From NCBI RefSeq assembly GCF_949628265.1, contig NC_088787.1, forward strand, positions 5,880,501 to 5,944,500: a stretch of 64,000 nt of DNA, in the 5' to 3' direction. The notes under the pieces were generated by a model, which was not told the DNA's origin, did no database searches, and saw only the letters and a list, made by a program, of their open reading frames with translations. A program made the translations under genes and the position numbers. This document shows positions 35,091 to 44,762 of the stretch, one piece after another (position 1 is the stretch's first letter; every line of letters starts with the position of its first letter). The stretch comes from Cloeon dipterum (taxonomy: Eukaryota; Arthropoda; Insecta; Ephemeroptera; Baetidae).

Positions 35091-35640
35091 AGCGCGCGCG
35101 CGTGTGTGTGTGTGTGTGTGTAACGTAGCGATCGAGTTGGGAGCTAGAGTCAACATAGACATGAGGCATTGCGAAAAGGACGAGCAGAGAGAGGGTGGGA
35201 GGGCGAGGGGGGACCGTCGGCGTTATTTATGGCAGATGCGCACGTGTGTGGGCAGGGCGAGAGCGAGCGAGCGTCGCGAGGCGAGAGGGTTGCCGGCCGG
35301 TCGGCCTGCCGGTGGGTGGGTGGGTCGGCCGCGGCGTGGGCCAGACGAGACGAGACGCATCGACCCACTCCACTCATCGGCCCGCTATCGACCCTGTTTC
35401 TCGCGCGCGCTCCGGCAATATTGCACGCAGCACCGCTTCGCACCCAAACACACACGCCCCGAAAACTCCCCTGACCTACCCTTCCGCCTTCTCGGTGTCC
35501 CACGCCACGGCCAGAAGCCGCGCGCGTGTCAGCATATCGTCCGTCGGTGCGGTGGGTGCTCTCGCAACGGAAATTAAAAGGGGGAAAATTGCAGCGTTCC
35601 AATTTCACTCCTTGCCTTGCTCGTAGAAAAGCAGCGATAA
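35091..35640. promoter_or_regulatory. GC-rich block headed by (CG)n(TG)n
   Basis: The block opens with alternating CG then TG dinucleotides (35093-35120). It continues as a CpG-rich tract with open frames on both strands that encode low-complexity Arg-rich peptides only. The alternating purine-pyrimidine start can adopt Z-DNA. I read it as a CpG-island-like regulatory block of unknown target. Confidence 0.45.
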
Positions 35641-35956
35641 AAGCAGCAGTATAAATCGGAATTGTGCCGAGCTTTGTCTTTAATGCCGACTGATTTTTTT
35701 ATTGCTTTCCATTTAATTTAATTTGTAAAATGTTGCTAGAAATTGTTTAAAAAAATATTTCTTAACAAAAAGAAGCTAATTTTTATTATTCTGTAAATCT
35801 TCTCAAGATGAAATACCAACTTGCGAATTTAAAAAAACTCCCTCGCCTCGGTAGGAATAAATGGCTATGCATTTGGACGGTTTTTATTTTTCAGAAAGAC
35901 TCTTGAACTAATTTTTGGACAAATTTTGACAGTTTTATACAGTTTCCAAGACATTA

Positions 35957-36070
35957 TAGGTTCGCAAAAACCCGAAATTCTCCGGAAAGAAAGCACTGCA
36001 TTGGTAAATTTGGTTTTTGCGGGTTTTTCTGCATTTTTAACTTTTAAACAATTCGAAAATCTAATAAACT
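35957..36070 (+). repeat. GGTTCGC-end repeat, left-half copy
   Basis: It begins GGTTCGCAAAAACCCG, then CTCCGGAAAG, CACTGCATTG and TTTTTGCGGGTTTTTCTGCA. Only the left portion of the family is present. Confidence 0.6.
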
Positions 36071-37075
36071 GAAATCGTGAGAACCATTTTCTAACGAGAA
36101 TAAAAAATTGCATTTTTCCATGAATTTTTAGCGGTTCAAATCGCAAATTAATAAAAATTGCGTGATTATTGTCCCGCAACGACTCGAAGCTCAGAAAATA
36201 ATTTAATGCGTGGTTCGGGTTTTACATCACTTCCAGCCAGCAGCCCAGCTTCTTTACTGATTACTCAAAAACCATATCATTCTAAAAATAAAATACTTCC
36301 TAGAAACAGCTATAGAATTAAAAATGTTTAACTATCTAAAAGATCGTGTGTGCATTCCGACCAATAAATATACTTTCAAAGAATAAACTTTTCACTAAAT
36401 AGGAACTCAAAATCAATTTATTTTACAAATATAAACATAATTGAAATATGTATTACAAATTAATTAAATTTTAAAAAAATTAAAAAAAAATTAATATATT
36501 ATTTTAAGTTTTAAAATTATATATTATATATTTATTTAATTTATAAACATTTGTCAAAGTATTAGATATATTACCGTTGGTAATAGTGGCCAAAGTTTCC
36601 TAAAAATTTTACGATTACAATATTTTGTACGATATTTCTTCAATAATTAATTATTATTATTTGAAGCAGGCGTTTAGACAGAAAAAGTTTTAGTCAACAC
36701 ATATAACAGAACTGTTATTTTGAAGAAAACCTTATAAAATGCAATTTAAAGAAAAATATATTTTAAAAACGAAAATTTGAGGCTTTTTTTCTCTTACGAC
36801 CGAAAGTTTTAACAAAAGGAAAACACTGTGATATTTATTTTTAACAGAGCATAAATTAATAGAACGCATTTTCAGCGAAAAAATTACTTTTATGGCTTTT
36901 TCAAATGCTCTGTCGCTACCAAATCAATAAGGCGTGAATTTTTGCCATGATTTGATTTTTTTTTATTATTTATAAATGACCAAAATCATAAAATCTGCGT
37001 TTACATGTCTGGAAATTTACCCAAAAATTGAAAAGAAATTTTGAAAATATTTTTCAACAACAGGCCTGATAATCA

Positions 37076-37310
37076 GGCTTCGCAGAAACCCGATTTTTTT
37101 CCGGAAAAATTCACTGCATTACAAAAAACGATTTATTTTGCGATTCGTTTCTGCAGTTTTGCTTATTTTTATAAAACACTTGCATTTTTATTGAAAATAA
37201 AAAATTCTCATGAGGGAATTTTTGGCGCGAAATGTGACCTTTTCGGGGTTAAATTCGGGAAAAATGGTGGTTTTTTCCAGCTGTTTTTTTTCCGCAAAAA
37301 CTGTGAGAAG
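37076..37310 (+). repeat. GGTTCGC-end repeat, internal copy
   Basis: It contains GGCTTCGCAGAAACCCG, TTTTCCGGAAAAATTCACTG, TTTTTGGCGCGAAATGTGAC and TCCAGCTGTTTTTTTTCCGC in family order. The right terminus is lost. Confidence 0.6.
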
Positions 37311-39580
37311 AAAATGCCATTAATTGTATTTAATTTTGTCAAATAAAAAATAAAAAATGTAGTATAGAGATAGAATGAAAAATTTGTTAACATTGTAAAT
37401 TTCTTTGATTTTGGACCAACGTCAACGTAATAATATACTTTCAAGCTATTAATAGGAACTCGAAAGATTTTTTAAAAGTCAACGTAAGCTATACTGGTAA
37501 TTAATCTTAAAAATTAATTAAATTATAAAAGTCTAAATTTTATCATTGAATTACGATTTATTTATCGAGTTCAGAAAATTTGTTGTATGATTCCAAATTA
37601 ATAGAGATATTTCTTGTTTACTGTCACTAAAGCATTTAATCATAATTTGAAGAGATAATTTCGTGATAGTCTAAAATGTTCGAGATTTTACAAAATTAAA
37701 TAATCCTCTCTTGCGGTTTGCCATAATTAAAAGGTCATCAGCTCAACTGGAAATGAAATAAAACGATTTTGTCGCTCCGTTGCCTCTGCGTGCCTGCTTT
37801 TAAAAGAGATTTATGGCCCCGTGTCCGAGAGAGACAGATGAAAATTGTATTCCTGACGCTTCTCGTTCCAGCCGCGATTATGTTGCCTCCCAGCTCGCTG
37901 CAGGAGAAGAAAAAACCAGCTTTAAAGGTTGACAAGGATTCTAGACCAAGCTTTGCAGTTGTCAGCTGATTTTGCGAGTTCGTTTTTTTAACCTTTAAGC
38001 CGAAAAAAATTAATTAAATAATTTGGCGGGAAATAAAACTCTGATTTGATTGGAGAGGGCAAGGAAACGCCTGCAAAATTATAAAGTTTGCAAAGCGCAG
38101 AGCACAAAATTCAAGCGGGTTGCATAATTTTCGCACTGCAGGCGCTAAGGAAATGGTCGATCTCTCCTTTGCCTACTTTGCGAACGTATTTCCACATTGC
38201 TGAGTCTACGAAACGAAACGAATTTTAATTAAAAACCAAATTAGCACTCTTGAATTCAGAGCAGCCAGCGCGTTATTTGCTCATCCGCGAAGGCGGAAAT
38301 AAAAGTTTGGCTCGCCCCGTTTGCAGACGAGAACAATTTCATGGCGAGTTTGTTTTTGTAAAAGAGCTTGTGCATACTTGCATCGCTTGCTCTCTCTCTC
38401 TCACAAAGTGCTCTCGGGTCATAAATTAAAAGTTTCGCCACGATCGATGCATAGTTTTGCGCTTCCTACATGTGATATTGCGAGGCGGAGTAATCTGCAG
38501 TATGTGCGCGGCTCGTCTGACGACCGCCACCTCTTGCTTTTCATGCAGAAAATTACTCAAATTTTCACGTTATTTTTAAATTATTATTTTAACATAAAAT
38601 ACAAATGTTTTATTTTAAATTTAAAAGTTTTTATACTAATTTAATATAAAACCAACACTAAATTATTCAAGTATAACAATTTTTACATCAATTTTATAAT
38701 TTTATCAAATTTAAATTTTATTTTTTAAACATATAATTTTAGTTTTGTCAATAATTTTTCTAACTGGGGAATTTCTTATAAAACTATTTTTTAAATAAAT
38801 TTTTACCCTCCTGAAGATCATCTAATTGCTAAACTTTAATTGCGTGAGTAATATCCATCATTTATAATTAATTATTTTTTTATTCCAAGTTTGAACAGAA
38901 AGATTTTGAAGACAACGCACTGGCTAAATCATTCGTCGCTTTGAATAATTTTTAACGCCAGGAAGATGCAGTTTTTTGACCTCGGAATCGATCATTGGCC
39001 TCCGCAAGGAGTCATGATTTTCGGGAATGTAACGGGAACGATGCGATGGTGCGAGCAGAGAAAGTTTCCTGCGCGCTGCAAGGTCAGATAATCGATAGCC
39101 GCGTGTACCCGATCGCAGCAGCGCAATCGCATTACACATTAATTAACAGCCCAATCACTTAAATTTGCTTCAAGACTTTTTCTAATTTCTTTAGTACATC
39201 ACGTCAAATTCTCTAATTTTATGCTTCTAAAATCTCAAATCACTGGATTCTATGAGCGATACAAAATTGAATTTTTATGCTGAAGAGCGGGATCGAACTC
39301 AAGCGAAAATAATTCATTTGATTTTTTTTTTAAATTTATGAGATATAACTAATAAAAATTATCACCTTTGATTTTCAATGCGGGGTCAGTGCTCTCGTTT
39401 TAATTAATTTAAAAACATATGAAACAAATTTAAACAGTAATTTAATTAAAGTGGAATAACATTTGGTTCATTTTTAAAAATGAGTAGAGAAAGGGTTAAA
39501 AATTAATATCTTTTTAAACGAAACAACGTTTAAAATATCAGGATAATAATAAAACGATCAGGAGAGGATATTTTTTTTCG
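37311..39580. other. Gene-free stretch before the protease-homologue cluster
   Basis: Mostly AT-rich. About 37750-37970 and 38240-38530 are less AT-rich and contain short open frames. One at 37838-37969 would give a 43-residue peptide starting MKIVFLTLLVPAAIML, but nothing else supports it. From about 39240 the sequence resembles the flanks upstream of SPH genes 2 and 3 (GAGCGGGATCGAA, TCAAGC), so the duplicated unit begins here. Confidence 0.45.
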
Positions 39581-39745
39581 TTCGCATCAACTCGCAGCGT
39601 GCAAAGGTTGGACGAGGAGTCAATAGCCGCACACTCAGGTGCATAACTCACGCAGCAGTTGCATCTTTTACACTCCTACACTCTTTGTTACTCCTACGCA
39701 TTTCTTTCTTCTCCTTCCTCATTCTGCGGAGGAGGATGACCGAGG

Positions 39746-39754
39746 AAATATAAG
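39746..39754 (+). promoter_or_regulatory. TATA box of SPH gene 1
   Basis: AAATATAAG followed by CGAGTGCATTTCC, 44 bp before the ATG. The same box and spacing occur in SPH gene 2 (44719-44727). The upstream 150 bp (CAAAGGTTGGACGAGGAGTC, GCATTTCTTTCTTCTCCTTC) are also shared. The 5' UTR should be very short. Confidence 0.65.
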
Positions 39755-39789
39755 CGAGTGCATTTCCTCCGAAATCATTCGGCGGCACC

Positions 39790-42700
39790 ATGGGTTCTTT
39801 TCTGGCGATTGCTTTTTTGGTCCTCCTCGCCCAAGCTTCTGCCAGGGTTAGTAGAAATGTTTAACATTTTTAATTTAAACAGTTTTTTTCCCATAGGGTT
39901 TTCTTTGATCAATGGTCAATTTTTCTTAGTTACCTTGGTTTGTTAATTTTCACTCCCAATTTTGATTGACAAAATTTCTTCTGCTTTTTGTTACACCTAT
40001 TTAATTTTATATACAAAAATTTGAAAAATCTTTGTATATTTATTTTATTTTGTTTATTTGATACAAAATAAATAATGAAATTTTTATTTTGTTATTTTTA
40101 TTTTTTTTCTTATAAGTTTTAAAGTTTTTTCAAACAAATTCGCTCCCCATTCCGCAATAGAAATATTGAAATAAATTTTTTTAAGGTTTTCATTTTCAGT
40201 ACTTCACGCAACGAATAATAATGTTCACAAACGAAATGATTAGTTTTATTTTTGTTAAAATTCGGCCGTTCTTCCGATCGTCGACCACGACCCCTCATCG
40301 GACAGGTCACGCACGGCGCTTCGACCTTGGGTACCATGACGACCTTTTTCAGGGTACCCCGACCTGAGATCCGTTCCGAGGCCAGATTTTCATGCGTTTT
40401 CAGTAATTTCGAATACATTTGGCGATGATTTTTTACTCTTGCCTATCACCGACCTTCCTCAGGTCACGCATGACCTGAGCTCGGGCCTTGGACTGTTTAT
40501 CGTGGTTTTGCCACCGCTGTCTTTTAGTCTTTTGCTCAATTTCTGGCTCGAGACGGACAGTTGCCCGAATTTAATATTCTTGATCTACGTCAAAATACAA
40601 ATTAAATTTAAAGTTTTTTCCAGTATAAGTTTCTAAGTCTTTTATTTGGTTGAAAAGTTCAACATAAATATTATATTTTTTTAATTCTGTTTCGCAAATT
40701 TTTCAAGGCGACGGACGAATCAAAGAATGAAGCTGAGAAAGTCGAGGGCCAGTTTGAACGGCCTGCAATAAAGGAATACACGCTGGAAGAACTGTTGGGA
40801 GAGGACAATGGTATCAAAAAGAGCGCCTCATTGGAATCCTGGATTCAGAATATTGAAACAGTTACAGGCATTGCGGCGCTCGAAGCCGCGAACGAGAAGC
40901 GAAACAAATTCGGAGAAAAAGGGTCTGCAACAACGGTGGTCAAGGAAGGTGCAAGAATTTTGGGAGGAAGCAGTGTGACGGAAGGACAGCACAGCTACAA
41001 CGTTCTTGTGGTAACCTCACCTTACAGTGGCAGCACCATTTACTGCGGAGGCGCATTGCTGACCCCCCAATGGGTGATAACCGCCGCGCAATGTGTCGCA
41101 GGGTGAGTTCTTTTAGTGCACTCCAATCTCGGTTTCTTAAAAAAATCAGAATTTCAAATGCTACCCACCTTTGTTCTCGTTTTGATCTCCTTTTACCCCC
41201 TGCTCTAATTTAAAAAGGCAAAAAAGTACTTCTTCTCGGGTCTTAAAAATGTAAATTAAATCTACCTAAACATACCATTATTTCAAAATTGAAACGTTCT
41301 ACATTCGAATGAAATGCAAAAGAATATTTTTTTAGTTTTACCAGAGGGGTTGAAATATGGCAAAATGGGGGTGGAGATTGAGCACCGCCCCTAAGCCCTT
41401 CAGCTATAAGGTCAAGACGAGTGTACTTTTTTGTAATTCTGAGGGTAAGAACCCGAGATTTGGGGATGACAAAATATGAAAATCACAGAGCGAAGTCTTA
41501 TACTGATATAATTTACAAAATTCAATTTTTTTTTATTTTTTAAATAAGGAACCAAAAATTATTTGCAGGGCGTCTACAATTAAGGTATACGCTGGTGCGG
41601 TTAGTATGCCAGTAGATGCGGGTACAGCTAAAGATGCAACAGCGAGGATCCATCCTAACTTCGTGCGCAACTTCGCACTGAACGACATTGCGCTGCTCAA
41701 GACGGCTACTCCGTACACCCTTTCAAGTGAGTGAGAACTCCCCGAATCATATCCAATCCCTACAATCAGTTTTACCACCGGTATGTCTGCTTGAGAATAT
41801 AAATTTTGAAAAAATTACCTTTTGGTTTGGTTCCCGAAAATAGCTTTTACAAAAATCTCAAAAATTAAATTAAAAATCTCGGCCTCATTTTCATGAATCT
41901 TAATTAACTGCAGATTTTGACCCGCTTAATTAACTTTCAAAGGGCTTTAAGTGTGTTCCTTTCTGGAAGCCAAGATCATCTCTCTTTGGCTCAATGCTTT
42001 TTTATTTCGAAAAGAAAAACAAAAAACCAAGCGTCTCTCAAATGTTATTTTTTTAATAAAAAATAATTTTATTTTAAATAACGCATGATAATATATTGTT
42101 AGCAATTTAACAGCTCTTCGGACAAATGTTTCCAGGCACCATTTCCACAATTCGACTTTCGACCGAGAGTGTCGGTTCCGTGGAAAACGCGCAGCTCAGG
42201 ACGTTTGGATTCGGTCCTGAAGACAACGGTGAGAAGGAACATTATTCCGAATCTTTCGCTTTTATCTTGTTTGTTTCGTAATTTCAGGTGCTGCTATAGG
42301 AACTTCCTTGAAGTACGTTGACATGTCGAATCTGAAAAAGTCCACGTGTTTGACGCTCACTGCAGACTTTTATGTGGCCTACCCTGGAAACACCGGATGT
42401 TTGAGCACCTCCGTCGCAACGAAAGGATGGTGCTATGTAAGATTTTTTATTTTAATAATTTGTAGTGTTTCTTTTTCTTGCAGTCTGCTTTATATTTGTA
42501 TGAAAAAAGTCAAAATTCAGAGATGCATCTGTTTAAAAATATAATACTATCATGGTGAGATGCTAATTTTTTAAATTTTTTGCAAAACAAAATCAATAAA
42601 ACACAATTTGGAAATTTATGCTCATCGGGTTTCGCAGGTCAACTGTTTTTTACTGTTTCAAATGGTTAACGAACTTGAAATAAACTAAATACGACCTCAA

Positions 42701-43170
42701 ATTTAAAGCTCTGATGGAAAAACAGAAAATTACAATCAAAACGTTTATTACAGACCAAAAACCCCGGAAATCTCTTTTGAGGAGCAAAAAATCAGTCACA
42801 GCCCTGAATAAAATTTTTTAAACTCATAAATATAAGTGTCGCCAGTCATAATGGAGCAAAATCTTCTAATAATCAGGTTGAAAATAAAATATTAAATTAA
42901 TTGCAATATATTTTTTACCTTAAAACCACTTTTTGTTAGCTCAAATTAGGTTTAAAATAGTCCTCAACCCGAATTTCTAACGTTAATCGTGTTTTTCAGG
43001 GAGACACCGGCGCCCCCGTCGTTTACACGAATGACGGAGACTCAACAACCAAGCTCTACGGCGTTAATTCTCAATTTCTGGGCTGTTCGAGTGCTTATCC
43101 GAGCTCGTACACGCTGGTGCGCCCGTACCTCAACTGGATCAGATCGACGACCCTGCTGACGCTCACTTAA
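39790..43170 (+). CDS. Serine protease homologue 1 (His57Gln, Ser195Thr)
   Basis: Seven exons, 39790-39846, 40708-40810, 40868-41102, 41569-41726, 42136-42228, 42288-42436 and 43000-43170, encode 321 residues. Exon 1 is the signal peptide (MGSFLAIAFLVLLAQASA). A propeptide with KEYTLEELLGEDN leads to an Arg83-Ile84 activation site (ARILGG). The chymotrypsin-fold domain has six cysteines in the usual pairs. Catalytic equivalents: Gln128 replaces His57 (TAAQC), Asp171 (NDIALL) keeps Asp102, Thr268 replaces Ser195 (GDTGAP). Asp267 keeps Asp194, which pairs with the new N-terminus after cleavage. I infer a secreted pseudoprotease; related insect homologues act as cofactors or decoys, but no role is shown here. 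The 57-bp intron 40811-40867 is free of stops in this gene and could be retained; the same intron in copies 2, 4 and 5 would break the frame. AATAAA is at 43242. Confidence 0.92.
40235..40620 (+). repeat. Intron-1 repeat shared by SPH genes 1 and 2
   Basis: This block in intron 1 is nearly the same as 45280-45650 in SPH gene 2: TTGTTAAAATTCGGCCGTTC, TTCCGATCGTCGACCACGAC and CTTGCCTATCACCGACCTTC. Shorter relatives lie in intron 1 of SPH gene 4 (about 57430-57510) and in a CCDC93 intron (4195-4290, inverted). It therefore predates the gene duplication and is a dispersed repeat. Confidence 0.7.
41110..41500. mobile_element. Decayed foldback element in SPH1 intron 3
   Basis: Left part (AATTTCAAATGCTACCCACC, TTGATCTCCTTTTACCCCCT) and right part (GGGGGTGGAG, CGCCCCTAAGCCCTTCAGC, AGACGAGTGTAC, AACCCGAGATTTGGGG) are loosely inverted. 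The same block lies in intron 3 of SPH2, SPH3 and SPH4 and as a free copy at 55480-55915. It is absent from SPH5. Confidence 0.6.
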
Positions 43171-43799
43171 TTCATTTTTTTCACTGTCGTTCTGAACAAA
43201 ATGGTGTCGGGCTCATTGTTGCTAAAAATGCAAATTTGCGGAATAAAGTTTGGACATTTTTAATTTATTGTAACAAATAAAATCTATAGAATTGCATGTT
43301 TATTTTAATTTATTAATTACCAATCTGTTTTAATGTTTTTCATTAAAAAAAATCAAACTGACGGCGTTCTTTTTGAAAAAGGTCAATAAATTGTGGTAAT
43401 TACGGAAAATTAATGAATATTACAGGATTTTATTTCTGCATTTGTGTGCGTGCAAAGAGGGAGAACAAAATTTAAAAATGAATTTTCTTTAAAGATCTTA
43501 TTAGTACTTTTATAAGGGCAAATTAAATCAATTTTCCAATCTTTCCTATCTCTAAATAAAAAATATCCGAATTGCTTCTCCAAAGTCCATTTTAATCCCA
43601 TCAATTTCATATTAATTGGCAGTTGCTGCTGAGCCCAGGTAATTAATAAGCTGCAGGCCAAGATGCACAAACCTGCTCCAAGAATCTGACCTGACCTTAT
43701 ACAGTGGCAGCATCCTCTCCGCTATTTTTCGAAGGATTCTTGCTGATCATGCGTGAACATAAATTATATCCCGTTTATAAAATAGCTTCTTCCAAAAAT
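43171..43799. other. SPH1 3' UTR and gap to the orphan exon
   Basis: The first 90 bp hold a 3' UTR block (GTGTCGGGCTCATTGTTGCT, AATGCAAATTTGCGGAAT) conserved after SPH2, SPH3, SPH4 and the headless copy, ending in AATAAA. The rest is AT-rich with nothing supportable. Confidence 0.55.
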
Positions 43800-43947
43800 T
43801 TGCTTTCGCGGAGAGGTGGAGGAAGGTATTTAAAGGGTTAGCGGAGCACAATTCGGTTATTTGCTGCTGCGTCTGCCTCGCCATGCGCTCTTTCTTATAG
43901 GAATAATTGTGCTTTTCGTTCTTCTTGCAAACGTCTCTGCAAATAAG
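43800..43947 (+). pseudogene. Orphan promoter and first exon of an SPH5-type gene
   Basis: GGAGAGGTGGA, the TATA box GGTATTTAAAGGG (43825-43837) and GTCTGCCTCGCCATGCGCTC match the promoter and start of SPH5 (61800-61890). The reading frame is broken: after ATGCGCTCTTTC comes an insertion that produces an immediate TAG stop, although GCAAACGTCTCTGCAAATAAG and a GTAAAA donor are still recognisable. No matching exons follow before SPH2. It is the stump of a deleted or truncated gene copy. Confidence 0.8.
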
Positions 43948-44718
43948 GTAAAATTTATTATACTAACATGTAAAAAAATTTTTAAGGGAAATTTTAGTGG
44001 TTTTCAAAAGCCATGGAGAGGCTGAAAGAGCCTAATAAAAAATATGAGAAATTGTATACTCCTTTTTGAGTTGTGCAAGGGAAATTTTTATTCAACTTGT
44101 CATGTCAGAGAATTCTCTCAATAAAATTGATGCTATTTTTAGCACGTGAATTTTTTAAAGGTTTAATTCAAATGGAGGGTGAGTAATTCCGCAACTTGCC
44201 TCCTCTTTTGGATTTTACTCAGAAATTCCTTCATTTTTTTTTAATTTTATATTTATAATATGAAGAAAAATGGTATTTTACGCATGATAAATTGCGACGA
44301 GCGGGATCGAAATCAAGCTAAAAAACAATTTAATTGTTCGAGATTTCTCACCTCTGATTTTCAATGTGGGGACATTGCTCCTATACTTCATTAAACAAAC
44401 TTTGAAACCGATTGGCTACCTGGATTTTTTTAGATATATCTCCTAATCTTTACTATTTTAAGAAAAGGTAAAAATTTGTAAATTTTTGAACTTTGAATCA
44501 TTGAGTTAAAAAAAATCAGAGGAAAGGAAATTGTTTGAAGAGTTTTCTCGCCCGTTCGCATCAACTTGCAGCCCGTGCAAGGTTGGACGAGGAGTCAATA
44601 GCCGCGCACTCACAATCAGGTACATATATCTCGCGCAGCAGATGCACCTTTCACTCTTTGTTCCTCCTACGCATTTCTCTCTTCTCCTTCCTCATTCTGC
44701 GGAGGAGGATGGCCAAGG

Positions 44719-44727
44719 AAATATAAG
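44719..44727 (+). promoter_or_regulatory. TATA box of SPH gene 2
   Basis: AAATATAAG then CGAGTGCATTTCC, 44 bp before the ATG, the same layout as SPH1. SPH3 (ATATAAG about 50313) and SPH4 (about 56309) carry the related ATATAAGCGTGTGCAGTGC form. Confidence 0.65.
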
Positions 44728-44762
44728 CGAGTGCATTTCCTCCGAAATCATTCGGCGGCACC

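Noticed and set aside
35414-35427. GCAATATTGCACG, containing a miR-25/92-like seed (TATTGCAC)
   Set aside because: The string is a short palindrome and the flanks do not fold into a plausible precursor with a conserved mature sequence.
35150-35626. Arg-rich open frames in the 35-kb GC-rich block
   Set aside because: Same reasons as the 27-kb block; no signal peptide, domain or splice structure.
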